DNA of 64,000 bases from Cryptomeria japonica (GCF_030272615.1 NC_081412.1:547098202-547162201); one strand, 5' to 3'; counted from the first letter of the stretch, positions 1 through 11,834 are shown. A program made the numbers and translations. Notes: generated by a model not told the origin, from the letters alone.

Positions 1-177
1 GAGAGGGAGAGAGAGGGAGAGGAGAGGGGAGAGGGAGAGAGAGAGAGAGGGAGAGGAGAGGGGAGAGGGAGAGAGAGGGAGAGAGAGGGAGAGAACATGG
101 GGGGAAGGGAGAGGTAGAGGGAGTGAGGGAGGGAGAGAAGAGGGGGGAGGGAAGGTAGAGAGAGGGAGAGAGGGAAG

Positions 178-256
<79 letters not shown>

Positions 257-340
257 GGAGAGGGGAGGGGAGAGGGAGAGAAGGAGAAGAGAGGGAGAGA
301 GGGAGAGAACATGGGGGGAAGGGAGAGGTAGAGGGAGGGA
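1..340. repeat. (GA)n-rich microsatellite with an internal duplication
   Basis: Nearly pure purine tract of GA and GGGA units, including an uninterrupted (AG)n run at about 181-248. A short non-repeat word containing ACATGGGGGGAAGGGAG occurs at about 96-112 and again at about 309-325, so a block of roughly 210 bp was probably duplicated. No gene is visible. Confidence 0.95.
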
Positions 341-429
341 GAGAATACATGATAAAAATAAAAGAGGAAGTTGCAGATAAGAAATAAATTCACTTACTTC
401 TATAGAAGTCCAGACACAGTTGTAGTGGG

Positions 430-480
430 GTATGGAGGGAGAGAAGAAGAGAAAGAGGGATGGGGTATGGAGGAAGGGAG

Positions 481-525
<45 letters not shown>

Positions 526-556
526 GAGAGAGAGAGAGAGATCTCGTATGTGTTTG
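430..556. repeat. second GA-rich microsatellite block
   Basis: GA/GGA-rich stretch with a near-pure (GA)n run at about 487-540. It is separated from the first block by about 90 bp of ordinary sequence. Long reading frames across it on both strands are products of the repeat (Arg-Glu or Leu-Ser runs), not genes. Confidence 0.9.
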
Positions 557-576
557 AGAGGGAGAGACGATACACT

Positions 577-735
577 TACATGTGTATATATATGTTTAAT
601 ATATTATATGTATATAAACATATTATATTTATAATGTCATATTATACACATATTATATATTACATATATTATATGCATATATACATATTATATGTTACAT
701 ATATTATATGAATATACACATATTATACATAGAAT
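577..735. repeat. AT-rich ATATTATATG-type degenerate repeat
   Basis: Variations on CATATTATATG and TACATATATTATATG repeat about every 20-35 bp. It is a low-complexity array with no coding signal. Confidence 0.85.
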
Positions 736-1733
736 ATAATATTATACAATAGCGCGTACGTGCTTCTTACACTATAAATACCCCATACGCACTTTCTAAA
801 CCATAAGTACCCCATACGTGCTTTTGACTTTTTAGGCTTGGAAATAGGCCTGGATGACAAAGCTATGGATTGGAAGTTTGATTTCCCTCCATTTCTCTCA
901 TTTTTGACATGTTTTATTTTATCAACTTGGTTTATCAACTTTGTCATCATCAGGTCTACACTTCATAAAGTGGGTATTTCTAAAATTGCCACCATATTTT
1001 CACCCATCTTCTGAGCTTTCTAACCATATAATTTTTTTTCAATTTGAAGAACAATAACATATTATTATTGAATTTCTTTTCCTAGTGTCTCCATAGTTCT
1101 CATAGACATAGGTGCACCATTTTTTGAATAACATTTGATATACATATCCAAATTTTTAAAAAACTATATATTATTGTAGTGCACTTGATTCTTTACTATT
1201 TAAAAAAAAAAAATTGTATTTTCAATTTGTTTAGTGCAACTTATGCTTCGCGCACGAACAAGTACCGAATTTTCAGGATGTGCTCGATTGGAAAAATCAT
1301 TAAAAAAAAAATACTCAACAAAAAATTACAAAAAATACACATCTTCTAGTGCTCACTCTTAAATATCTTTTTGCCAAAGGATTTGTCAAAATACTAAATC
1401 TAACTATGACTTGTTTGATGCACACGTCAGACACTATGTTATGTTTTTAAGAAAAAAACAGGGTCATTTTTTCAGGCGTGAAGGATTTGACCCCCTTAAA
1501 CTTATCCAATATTGAAAAAGTTTAGTAGTTTGGAAACTAGATTTCGAGTACTGCAATATTTGCTCTTTAATTATCTTCATATCTTGAGTGGATGACTTTC
1601 AAATTTTGCCTCTAAGTTCAGGTTCACTTCATTTCAGAGAAAAAAGTGTTCACTTATACCCCCCTTTTTGACCACCATATTTGTGCACTTACCCATAGAG
1701 AAGACATTTTTAAGGTTTTGACTTAATAATTAT
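736..1733. other. AT-rich sequence with no recognised gene
   Basis: About 1 kb outside the first recognisable LTR. A short word like TACCCCATACGTGCTTTT is repeated around 775-830. There are many A and T homopolymers, for example near 1201-1213 and 1300-1310. I see no open frame with family features. It may be older decayed repeat DNA into which G1 inserted. Confidence 0.6.
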
Positions 1734-3148
1734 TGTGTGCTGGAATATGTGGTGATCACAATATCAAGACTTAGACCAAAAGACCAACATACCAATGAGA
1801 CTTTTTAGTGCAAATATGAACTAGCTTAAAATAGTTTAACCTCTCAAGATATGTCTCATTGTTCTCTATCTCATAGGATCCCTAAAGTCAATGCTTTTCT
1901 CTCAGATCATTGAGAAAATGACTTAGGAATGACAAATCCAAGAATGAGTGATATTGTGATCTATATGCATGAATGCATTCTAAAATCTATATGATATATT
2001 CAAAATCATGATATGAAGCTAAAATGAAGATAATGATATGGCAAAGATATTGACAAACTATCCTAACATGATATACTAGCATGGATATGTTATGATATGA
2101 AATGCTTCCTAAAATTCTATTCTAACAAATAGAGGCTAAAATGCTTGATATAATTAGACTATAATGTAGATGCATGAAACTTGGATAGAAAGAGTGAATA
2201 ATGTGAGCTCTATTTATAGAGAAAATAGGGCAATGAATGGTTAATATTGAATAATATTAACAATGGCTAGGATTGAAAGTCACTCAATCCATGTTCACAA
2301 TTTTCACCAATGAAATAGTGACAATTTTCAACATGAGTTGGCTTGAGAGGAGATGTGAGAGGCACTAATTGCTTGAGCAGATATGAAGGTCACCTTAGGA
2401 GATTGGGTTATGGTTAGGTTAGGGTCATCCATTGGATAAAGATTGTACCCAAGGGGTAAACTCTTATGCAAGGGTTAGATATGACAACCAGGGTCAAGAC
2501 CATGAGTGCTTGATGAGACCCTTCAGTTAGATGAGGGTTAAGTTAGAGAGAAAGTCTCTAACCATGAGGGAGGGTTGGATTAACCATTAATAGTTAATAG
2601 GACATTGGGGGACAAATTTTTAAGATTCCTTCCAAATTTGGGGAACTCAACAAGTTAACTTGTTGAAGAAATAAAGTCTTTATTGTATTTAGAAGACTTT
2701 CTTTCAAACTTGAGAAGTGACCTCCTCAAACTTAGGGAAATGACATGATTGGTTGAGATAAGGTTGATTAATTAGGATTAGATAGGTTCTAGAAGAATGA
2801 TTAGGAGGCAAGTGGGAAATGTAGGAAAGGGCAAGTGGGAGAAATAGAATTTTGATTAAAATAAAAAAATTTATTTCAACTAAAATAGATGGAACTTGCA
2901 TTCATAGGAAAATGCAAGTGGGGGGGTATAAATAAATTTAATTTATTTATATGCAAGGATCAATTTAATTAAATGTAAATTTAATTAAAATGGAGAAATG
3001 AGATTTAATTAAATAAATTGAATAATTCATTTAATTAAATAGATGAAAGTGAAGAAATTAATTAAATAAGATTTAATTAATAGGGGGATGGGGTTGAAAT
3101 AAATATTAAATATTTATTTAAGAAGGTGGTCAAATTTATACATCTACA
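1734..3148 (-). repeat. 3' LTR of Tat gypsy element G1
   Basis: In element orientation the LTR begins TGTAGATG at 3148, directly after a polypurine tract. The same TGTAGAC/TGTAGAT start follows the tract in G2 (45974) and G3 (56378). The first 250 bp are full of TTAATTAAAT, also as in G2. A TATA-like TATAAATAG lies on the minus strand near 2208-2222, so U3 would be about 930 bp and R-U5 about 480 bp. The outer end is set at 1734 because the plus strand there reads TGTG, that is, CACA in element sense. That end is uncertain and I found no target-site duplication. Confidence 0.65.
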
Positions 3149-3163
3149 TTTTGCCCCTCTTTG
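3149..3163 (-). other. polypurine tract of G1
   Basis: Minus strand reads CAAAGAGGGGCAAAA immediately before the LTR start TGTAGA. The G2 tract (45958-45973) is nearly identical and G3 differs slightly. It is the expected plus-strand primer for reverse transcription. Confidence 0.8.
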
Positions 3164-3767
3164 AAGTGACATGTGTGCACATGTTGATTCAAAGAAAATC
3201 ACTTGATATGCTGCCAAAATTTTATCGATATGATGTCGTGTGTCAAAATGTTTGATATGATGCCCTAGATGTGGATTTGATAAATGATATTGATGATGCC
3301 CCCTTGGGAGATGAATCAAGGGTATGTGTGAAATATTTGTAAAATTTTCAAATTTTTGATCATTTGAGTTGATTTCGATATGATAATGTTGATGATGTCA
3401 GTATGTTGGATACACATAATTTTGATTCATCTCCCAAAAAAAGGATGTTGAATAAGGTTAATTGAAAAAGTGGAAAATACATGCCCCAGTTATTAACCCT
3501 AGTGTTTACCCTTTTAAAAGGTAAAAAGCGATTTTGAAAAGTCATTTTAAACTTGTCTCCTTGTGATTTAGATTTTTGGAGCTCTGACCACACTGCCGAT
3601 TCTATACCATTCTCACCATTTTGAGCATGTCAAGCAATACCGTTGACCTTCCACATATGGCCCACTAGTAATTGACTTGAATCCTAGCCTTTTTTGTTCG
3701 ATTTTGGCGATTTTTGTCACATTTTTCATGTTTTTGGGTCGATTTTTCATGATTTAGCACAGAGGAG
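3164..3767 (-). other. G1 3' untranslated region next to the PPT
   Basis: About 600 bp of AT-rich sequence between the polypurine tract and the short-repeat array. I see no coding signal. It is bounded on both sides by recognised G1 parts, so it belongs to that element's long 3' noncoding zone. Confidence 0.55.
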
Positions 3768-4082
3768 TAGGCTTTTAGCGCATATGAAACAAACGTTAGC
3801 GCATAGAAACCCTAGGGTTAGGATTTAGCACGTAGGTGGAATAGGTTAGTGCATAGTGTTGAATTAGCGCATACACAATACATAATAGCGTATAGGATGA
3901 AATAATTAGTGTGTAGAAGGCAATAGTGCATAGGATGATCAGTCTAGCGCATCGAACCTATGTTTTAGTGCATTGAGTAGGTTTAGCATATGCACCATGT
4001 AATTTAGTGCATACACTTGAAAGATTAGTGCATACAGGGAACTGTAGTGCATTGAAGATCTGAGTTAGTGCGTAAGGTGAAT
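3768..4082. repeat. TTAGCGCATA short-repeat array in the G1 3' UTR
   Basis: At least a dozen copies of TTAGCGCATA or close variants (TTAGTGCATA, TAGCGTATA) occur every 20-30 bp on the plus strand. In G1 sense they read TATGCGCTAA. The same word occurs in the opposite orientation in the 5' noncoding region of G1 (28195-28470 and 32035-32115). Confidence 0.85.
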
Positions 4083-4134
4083 AAGTTAGAAAAAAATGTT
4101 TTTCAAGATGAGCTTTGATTTTGATAGGTTGTGA

Positions 4135-4880
4135 TGGATTTTTTAGCTTGTTTGAATGTTAATATGGGTCTGATAGAGTTAGTATTGTCTAATATGGGTC
4201 ATTGGGTCAATTTTTCTAATATGTTGCTCTAATATGAGGCACTGATATGGGTCATGATATGGATCTCAATATGGGTTGTTATTTTGATAGGAATCATCTT
4301 ATGAACTACTAATATAGGTCACGGTTTGTTGCATGAATATGTTTCACTGATATGGATCACTGAGTTGTTTCACCAATATGGATCACTGAGTTGTTTCACC
4401 GATATGGATCACTGATATGTTTCTCAGATATGGATCACTGATTTGTTTCACCGATATGTTTCTTTGATACAGATCACTGATTTGTTTCACTAATATGATG
4501 CTGATATAATGATCTCTAATCAAGTTTCTGGATATGTTGTTCTGATATGAAATTCTTTGATATGGTACTTTGATTGATTTTGTTGATATGATGTTTTTTG
4601 ATATGGATATGATGTACTGCTATTTTGTTGATTTTGTTGATATGATTCATTGATAGGATGTTGAGTGAATTCCTTATATGAATTATGATATGATTTTCAT
4701 GACGCTAATATGATACCTTGGATATGAGTCACTAATATGTTGCACTAATTTATCTTGAGATGATACTTGTGATAAAAGATTTATTGTTGATATGTTTATG
4801 ATCTATCATCATATGATGTTGTTGATATGATTCACAATTTGAGTTGATAATTTGTTTTGATAGGATTGATTGAATAGAGA
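4135..4880. repeat. GATATGGATCACTGA tandem repeats in the G1 3' UTR
   Basis: The core at about 4351-4480 has copies of TATGGATCACTGAGTTG at 4351, 4377, 4403 and 4429, a period of 26 bp. Diverged units based on GATATG extend over roughly 4135-4880. The array lies between the short-repeat array and the antisense PMD gene. The 42-bp array of G2 occupies the same relative place with unrelated sequence. Confidence 0.85.
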
Positions 4881-4889
4881 ATTAATGGT

Positions 4890-6345
4890 GGATATGTTGT
4901 GATTTGCAAGCAGATCTCGATGTTTTACAGTCTCGGGAGAGATTCTTGAAGCCATGGGGACACATCCCGCAGTTGACACAGGTTGACCAAGATATTATTG
5001 TGAGACGTGGATTATCATCTTTTTTAGACAAGCCCAGGTATACAATCAATTGGGGTTTGTTGACAATATTAGCAGAGAGGTAGCACAGTGACACGAACAC
5101 CTTCCATTTGGCAACAAGGGAGATGATGGTGACACCAAAGGATTGCTACCGGATCTTGTGGATTCCCATTGTTGAATATTTGTTACCGTATGAGTAGACA
5201 AAGGATTGTGGCATAGAGGCTCTTCAATGTGTGTTGCACAATGACCACATTAGTGGTTATGAGATCCCTTCGCAGAAGTTTTTGGATTTGGGTTATGCTC
5301 CTCTACCTTCAAGTATTAGCAGGTTTCATCAGTGGTTTTCTTTGTCTCAACCATAGGTCAAAAGGACTGGTAGTAGGATGGGGTTTAGTTTTGCAGGATA
5401 TGGTTACACAGGCTCACAGGTTTGTGTGGGGATCCTGCATGTTGGCCCACTTATATAGGGAGCTACACCAGGTGGTGTATCAAGGATACACTAGTTTATC
5501 AATAGGGGTCATATTGTTACAGGTGTGGGCCTAGGAGCATATAGTGATGACACGACCACTTGCAGATAGGGATAGACCAACTAGTTGACCTTATGCTTAT
5601 GGGTACACGAGTATAGTTGTCCAATGAAATCTAGGCAAACTAGAGCATTGGCGCAGGGTTCTCGATGATATAGATATGGTCATATGGAGACCGTATATAG
5701 ACTATAAGGTCTAGGAAAAGGATGAATTAGGGATGCCCTATGTCTATATGTCACCATGTCTGATTGGGTAGATTCCCTTCATCATTGACAGGTTTTTACA
5801 TAGTTGCATCTATAGGCAGTATGGGAGACAACAGGGTATTCTATAGGGAGCTTATTTGTGCACTCATCAGCAATAGGATGTTTCTAAGTGGGAGCCAACC
5901 TTAGATATTTCTGTAGAAGTGGTTAAGTATATGAGCTTGGTAGGGAAGATATGGGATTACGGAGCCAGGGTGGTGGATGTCGGGATGACGAAGTAGTTTT
6001 TAGATTACATTGTTGCACATGTAGTGGCCTGTCTATCTGATCCTGTGGAGCCAGTACCAACTTTTTATGATGAGGAGGAGGAGCATTCGTAGAGGTGAGG
6101 AGGTCAGAGGTAGAGAGAGGAGGATGAGGGAGATGATGGGGGATTTTGGGGTGATGGTGGAGATGGTAAGGGTGGTAGGGGTGGTCTTGCTATTGGTGCG
6201 GGTAGAGGGGCTTGGAGAGGTGTGGTGCTAGCTATTGTGGGAGCTATTGAGAGTGGTGTAGAGGGTAGTAGACAACCTACGCAGAGGAGGAGATCTAACA
6301 TTATTCCTCCACTAGCTCCTTGGACAAGTATAGGTGCAACAGGGA
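4890..6345 (+). pseudogene. plant mobile domain (PMD) gene, antisense within G1
   Basis: Degraded PMD-family (aminotransferase-like plant mobile domain) gene, opposite to G1 pol. Around 5055-5170 the plus strand encodes LLTILAERWHS, then TFHL and YRILWIPI, matching the clearer copy in G2 (LLTALAERWHS, TFHLPMGEMTV, YRILRIPI). Around 5520-5545 it reads LQVWA followed by EH, against LQVWAYEHLP in G2. Farther on come an EHWRRVLDDIDMVIWRPY-like block (about 5640-5700) and a Gly-rich tail (about 6090-6340). Several stops and frameshifts break it. PMD proteins include the plant nuclear proteins MAIN and MAIL1, and PMDs are also known inside transposons. The role here is unknown. Confidence 0.75.
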
Positions 6346-6844
6346 CCACTTCGTAGGTACTCGTCTATATTAGAATGCCTACACATCAATATGATGCACA
6401 TATCAGGGCCCTATAGATCTCAATACAATAGTTATAGGAATAGGTACTAGCATAGCAATGATAGATTACTCAGTTGCAGATGGAGAGGGACATAAAAATT
6501 GAGTGACTGGGGTGACCAAGGGCCCTCGCTGATAGATTGGATAGCGTAGCCATCAACAACTTTCTCAGGGATACACTTTGGGAGATACAGTACTCAGCCA
6601 AGGAGGCCAAGTATTACTGATGCTTATATGAGGATCTAGTCCCTTAAGAGCAAAGAGCTCCTAGCTATGTTGTAGTGGCCTTGACCCGATCTAGACATAG
6701 TCCTTCTTGGACAAAGAGTATAGGTGTTACAGGGCTGGCATGATGTGATCCATTTGGTGGAGATCTGAGAGCTAGGACATCTAGTGCAAGACCCACTGCC
6801 TCAGGAGATAGTCACACCTGAGTGGCTTGTGCTGTGATATGGAT
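6346..6844 (-). other. G1 noncoding region between the PMD gene and copia1
   Basis: About 500 bp with no recognisable domain. It may include more of the degraded PMD C-terminal tail. It continues at 13325 once copia1 and one copy of its target-site duplication are removed. Confidence 0.5.
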
Positions 6845-6849
6845 CATTT

Positions 6850-8343
6850 TGATAAATCAATGATGAATAGTGAGTACCAAACTAGTACTAAGAGGGGGGT
6901 GAATCAGTACAAGCACAAAAACTTTTCCTGAACCGGTTTGATTGCAGACTGTAAACTACTGGAAATACCTAACACCGGTCTGAACCAAATTACTACCATT
7001 TAAACATAGTGCAACTGTGAAAGACATGAACCGGTCAATCTTCTTAGCTTTCCATACAACCTACTCCCTCATTTCCACTTTGTCCTTATGCTTAAATAGA
7101 TAATCTATCATCAGAGATACAATGATTTACCACTAAACAAGAAATAACAAAACATCACATGAAAGAGGCATCACACATGACACACATATTTTTTCACGTG
7201 GAAACCCAACTGGGAAAAACCACAGTGGGGATGAATACCCACAAGCTATTTTTGAACTCTTTAGAAGTCCTCTCTATTAGGAGTAAGGTCTGGTTAAAGA
7301 TTGTTACATCAGGTTCTGTTAGGAACCAATCCTATTAGGGATCACCCGATTAAGGGATGGCTAGAATACCCGGTTAATTGTTAAACCCTATTAGAGGTTA
7401 CCTTGATAGAGGATTTTATGAACTCAATGGCTTTGAGTCATCCTGTTAAAGGATTTATAGCAAGCTGGTCAAAGCTACCCTATTAAGGGATTTTCCAACT
7501 GTTGAAGTGGTTAGAGATCAACAGGTATCACAATGATCTGGTAATAGTACTCAATGCCAATGTAGATCCCCTTTAGTTCCTCCCATCTGCACACACACTA
7601 TGTAGGTATCAAGCCTCTCAACTAGTCTAGCAAGAATCACGTATCTCTACACATAGATAGACACACAACATTTGCCAAGAACTTCAACATGAAACACAAC
7701 ATCGACCTTATAGGAAACAGATAGGTTGGTAACATAAACCCTAATCCCTAACTACTTAGGTTGAGAAATTTAGTCGGTTCAATCCTGATCATTTAACACT
7801 TTGCATTTGAATATAATGGTCTTGAACAAATCTCAAGACATTCTCCATCATTCTTTCTTCACCGCTTCTTGGAGGTGATAACCCATCACACATTCTCCAT
7901 CGTTTGCAGATTCTTCGCAAATTCCTGAGGTAGATAGGATAAATCTCCTTCATGCAAGATCCTTCACGGGCACAAGGTGGATGTGGCGACATGATGTGAC
8001 CTCCATTACAATGCTCACTTCAACCAAAAACCTTGAGACTGAGACTACCAACCGGTAGTCATGCCATATGAACCCTTGATAAAAAACATTCCATATATCA
8101 GTTCTTGCTCCAACATACTAGTTCTGGTTCACAACATCATACTGGCTCTCTTGTTCTCTTTGCAACATACCGGTTCACTTGGACAAGCATACCGCTTCAC
8201 TTTTTGACATATGTCGGTTCACAACATCATATCGGTTCTCTTTGTTAGTTGTTTAACTTCAATATACCGATTCACTCATCATATTGACATCAATGACAAC
8301 ATACAGTATTAACATGTCATCATGCTCTGTACATATGCCAGCA
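6850..8343 (-). repeat. 3' LTR of copia1
   Basis: 1494 bp. In element sense it starts TGCTGGCATATGTAC at 8343 and ends near GGTACTCACTATTC...TCA at 6850. It aligns along its whole length with 11849-13319; stretches such as 7081-7200 are nearly identical. Differences are mainly C/T and G/A, plus an indel of about 24 bp near 7350-7375. Confidence 0.93.
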
Positions 8344-8358
8344 ATCTCCCTCTTTGGC
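8344..8358 (-). other. polypurine tract of copia1
   Basis: Minus strand reads CAAAGAGGGAGAT directly before the LTR, preceded by ATCAATGC. Copia2, copia3 and copia4 have AAAGGGGGAGA-type tracts in the same context, and related words occur farther from the LTR (about 8450-8480). Confidence 0.8.
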
Positions 8359-8599
8359 ATTGATGGCAATATACAAAGATATCTCTCTTTCTGCATCACA
8401 TCTTCTCCTTAATACTGTAGAGATCTTCTCCCTAATACTATAGATATCTTTTCCCCCTTTGACAACAATGCCAAAGTGGAGGCACAAGCTTCCTTGTTCC
8501 ACTATTCTCCTCCCCCTGAGGAGTAGCATCCTTCAACACATCAATCTTGAAAAGATATAGCAAAGTAAGGTCTGACTAATGTGGAGCATAAACCTTTAG

Positions 8600-9250
8600 A
8601 TTACCTCATGATGGGGGAGCACCCCTAACTCACCTCTCAGATAGGTAAAAGTAGCCTTCGGTAGAGGCTTGGTGAATATGTCTGCTAACTGCTCCTTACC
8701 AGAAACATGTTCCAATACCACTTCTTTGTTCTAAACCTTTTCCCTCAAGAAATGATACTTGAGTTCAAAGTGCTTGGTTTTAGCATGTAAAACTAGATTC
8801 TTGGACATGTTAATTGCACTTGGATTGTGACAAAATATACTTACCCATTTAGATACATGAACTTTGAAGCCATTCAATACATGCTTCATCCAAATAGTCT
8901 GGGTGCAATTCATAAAAGTTACAACATACTCCACTTCTATTGTACACTAAGAGATAAAACTTTGCTTTTTACTCATCCATGAGACCAGTCTACCACCGAG
9001 AAAGAATGCACCACCAGTTGTGCTCTTCCGGTCATCCACATTACCAGGCCAATCAGCATCTGTGAACACTTTCAGATTGAAATCATCATTGTATGGATAC
9101 CATAATCCATAGTCAACAGTTCCCTTCAGATATCTAAGAATCTGCTTGACTGCTACCAAGTGGGATTCTCTTTAGCTTTGCTGAAACCGAGTGGTAATAC
9201 CCACTGCATTTGCAATGTCTGGTCTGCTATGCACTACATAGTGCAACTTA
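8600..9250 (-). pseudogene. copia1 RNase H region
   Basis: C-terminal part of copia pol. Minus-strand frames encode ILRYLKGTVDYGLWYP, then FTDADWPGNVDDRKSTTGG and LVSWMSKKQS (about 9159-8950). They continue as ADWxx-type RNase H with HNPSAINMSKN and KTKHFELKYHFLREKV (about 8850-8735) and LADIFTKPLP (about 8690-8650). At least two stops interrupt it, one after KKQSFIS and one after the LREKV block. Confidence 0.85.
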
Positions 9251-9261
9251 CCAATCATTGA

Positions 9262-10035
9262 TCAGTATTCCTTCTCATTTACCAATGTTGAGTCATCCTC
9301 TTTTGATAGTTTACAACCGGTCACCATTATTGTACCAATTGGTTTGCTGTCTTCCATGCCAAAGGTCTTCAACACCTCTTTGACATACTTGGATTGAGTA
9401 ATAAAGATTTCATCTTTCATTTGTTGAATCTGCAGTCCAATAAAGAACTTAATCTCCCCTATGAGTGACATCTCAAACTCCTTTTTCATCTCATCTGCAA
9501 AGGCCTGACTCATCTTGTCATCTCCACCAAAGATTATGTCATCAACAAATACTTCACAGATCAGAATGAGATCTCCTTCTGATTTTAAGTAGATATTGCT
9601 ATCTTCACTTGTTCTTTCAAATCCAATCTTCACAAGATGGGAATGCAAGCATTCATACCATGCTCTAGGTGCCTTCTTCAGTCCATACAAGGCTTTATGT
9701 AACCTACACACCATGTCACTATGTTTTGATAGGGCAAACCCATTTAGTTGCTCTATATACACCTCCTCTTCAACTATTCCATTTAGAAATGCAGATTTTA
9801 CATCCATTTGGTATACCTTGAATCCTTTAAAAGTTGTATATGCAAGGAGCATAAAAACTCCTTCCAATCTTGCTACTTGAGCAAAGGTTTCTCCATAGTC
9901 TTCTCCTTCTTCTTGGGTATATCCTTTACATACTAGTCTGGCTTTGTTCCTTACCATTGTACCATCCTCATTTAGCTTATTTATGAAAACCCATTTGGTT
10001 CCAAAGACATTTTTATGCTTCAGTCTGGGTACCAA
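9262..10035 (-). CDS. copia1 reverse transcriptase fragment, open for 257 codons
   Basis: Longest open stretch of copia1. Copia RT motifs appear in order: GTKWVFINKLNEDG near residue 12, YQMDVKSAFLNG near 75-86, YGLKKAPRAWY near 117-127, the catalytic FVDDIIFGG near 164-172, and GEIKFFIGLQI near 190-202. The Asp pair of the polymerase site is present. The frame starts at an internal Met and stops after the LVNEKEY segment, so it is a piece of the pol polyprotein. Neighbouring pol parts are broken, so activity is unlikely. Confidence 0.88.
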   Translation of the reverse strand: MVPRLKHKNVFGTKWVFINKLNEDGTMVRNKARLVCKGYTQEEGEDYGETFAQVARLEGVFMLLAYTTFKGFKVYQMDVKSAFLNGIVEEEVYIEQLNGFALSKHSDMVCRLHKALYGLKKAPRAWYECLHSHLVKIGFERTSEDSNIYLKSEGDLILICEVFVDDIIFGGDDKMSQAFADEMKKEFEMSLIGEIKFFIGLQIQQMKDEIFITQSKYVKEVLKTFGMEDSKPIGTIMVTGCKLSKEDDSTLVNEKEY

Positions 10036-10500
10036 AGACCATGTACCATTCGTTTCTATCTAGTCAAGTTCCTCCTCCATTGCCTTTATCTAGTCTTCAT
10101 ATTTATGTGCCTCTTTGAATGTTTTAGGCTCATATTCAGAGATTATACATGAGCTTTCTCTGACCTTTCTTCTTGTAAGAATTCTTGCATCTTTGTCTCC
10201 TATGATCTGCTTTGGATCATGATTGAGTTTGACATACCTAGGTATATTCTTAACATATTCCTCTTGCTTTTCTTCTTCATCCCCATCTTCATCAGCATCA
10301 GCATCCACCGGTGTGGGAGCACAATTACTGGTACTGGGCTGATTTGCAACCAGTTCCTAGAAGGTTACTATTGGTTCATTTCCTACATGCTTACTATCGA
10401 TTCCCTCTAATTTCTCATAGTTTTCATCAACCCTAACATTGATGCTTTCAATGATTCTCTGAGTCCTATTATTGTAACATTTGAGAGCTTTACTTTTTGT
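10036..10500 (-). pseudogene. copia1 linker between integrase and RT
   Basis: Acidic, low-complexity linker typical of copia pol before RT. It contains DADADEDGDEEEKQEE, then RYVKLNHDPKQIIGDKDA and a TRRKVRESSCIISEYEPKTFKEA segment, which parallels copia2 and copia3 (RYVKLNH...QIIG...MTRRR). Stops follow HKYED and lie farther upstream. The IGD and TRR words allow alignment among the three copia elements. Confidence 0.75.
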
Positions 10501-10890
10501 GGAATATCCTAGGAATACTCCTTCATCACATTTTGCATTGAACTTGCTCTGATCCAGTACTCATAAGGAGTCTTATCCTTTCCTTTCTTGATGACTACCC
10601 GATTCATTGTGTATATTGCAGTGCTCATCGCTTCTCTCCAAAAGGTGTGACCGACCTTTCCTTGGATCAACATAGTTATAGCCGCTTCAACCACAGTCCA
10701 CTTGTTTCTCTCTGCTAGGCCATTCTATTGTGGAGTCTGGGGGGCGGACAGTTGCCTCTTGATGCCATTTTCTTCACAATATTTGTTGAATTCACTAGAA
10801 GTGAATTCCCCTCCTTGATCAGTTCTAAGGCATTTGATTCTTTTGATTCTTCTGACACCTTCATCAACTGCTACAAAATAGTTTCTTTGG
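10501..10890 (-). pseudogene. copia1 integrase fragment (C-terminal half of the core)
   Basis: Minus strand encodes CLRTDQGGEFTSSEFNKYCEE then KRQLSAPQTPQ, stop, NGLAERNKWTVVEAA (about 10850-10680): the second catalytic Asp and the catalytic Glu region of a copia integrase. It continues as TFWREAMSTAIYTMNRV and KTPYEYW. After KTPYEYW the reading jumps to SSMQNVMKEYS; the usual segment leading to GKFDP is absent, so a second small deletion with a frame change is present. Confidence 0.82.
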
Positions 10891-11810
10891 TTTCCTCCTT
10901 TGAATTTCTTGAACCTTTCCGGTTTGTCCTTGCTATCACCATTAGGACAGTTTATAGCGATGTGTCCTATCCGGTTACAAGAGAAGCATTTCAAAGGAAG
11001 CTTACCTTTGTATTTGTCGATTCCCTTAGGAAGCCTCTTAGCAAGAAGAGCTTCAAATTCCATTAGAATCTCCTCATCATCCATTTCTCTGCTCTGTCTT
11101 GGTTCACCACTGGTGCTTGCTTCTTTTCCTTTTCTGGATGGTGCAGTAGATGCTCTAAAAGCTAAATCAGTCTTCTAAACACTGCCATCAAAATTATTTA
11201 GGTCGTAGGCTGTTGATTTTGCAATGATGGAGTCTAGGGATACCTTAGTCTTGTCTATTGATCTCAACTCCTAAATAGCAGCAACCCTTATTGCATAGAC
11301 CGGTAATAAGGACCTCAGGACTTTAATAATAATAGTAGAATCTTCCATTTTCCCTCCTACACTCTTGATGTCTCCAACAATAGTCTTGATTCTTAGTCCA
11401 TATTGTTGAATGGTCTCACCTTCAACCATCCGCATTTCTTCAAACTTCCCTCTAAGGCTTTCTTCTTTAGCTTGTTTTACATGCTCATCACCGCCATAGA
11501 TATTCTCAAGAGTATCCCATACTTCTTTGGGATTTTCTTTATCCTAGACATTGATAAACTCAATGTCAGATAAGTTGTTGAATAGGGCTTCCATGACTTG
11601 CCCATTGTCCTGGATTTCTCTCTTTTGATCATCGGTGAGATTACTGGTAGGAATGGCATAAGCATTTTCAACATAGCTCCAGTGTTGAGCACCCAAGCTT
11701 CCGATGTATATCTTCATTCTGTGTTTCCATATTTTAAAATTTTCTCTGTTGAACTTTGGACCTTCCCTCTTCATCATTACAATAGGATATTTCACTCAAG
11801 TGGTTAAGAT
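10891..11810 (-). pseudogene. copia1 gag with zinc knuckle
   Basis: Capsid-type gag starting near FNRENFKIWKHRMKIYI (about 11755) and continuing KENPKEVWDTLENIYGG and IKTIVGDI. It ends in a CCHC zinc knuckle, CFSCNRIGHIAINC (CX2CX4HX4C), near 10985-10944. At least three stops interrupt it, for example after DIEFINV near 11544. Just after the knuckle (about 10880) the sequence passes straight into integrase, which marks the large deletion. Confidence 0.82.
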
Positions 11811-11834
11811 TACATCATAGACGACCTGGAGGTA

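Noticed and set aside
371-634. Open frame of 87 codons over the GA tract
   Set aside because: Product is a run of Arg-Glu from the microsatellite; no start context or domain.
3768-4082. CRISPR-like array
   Set aside because: Repeats are short, degenerate and irregularly spaced, in plant retrotransposon DNA; there are no cas genes.
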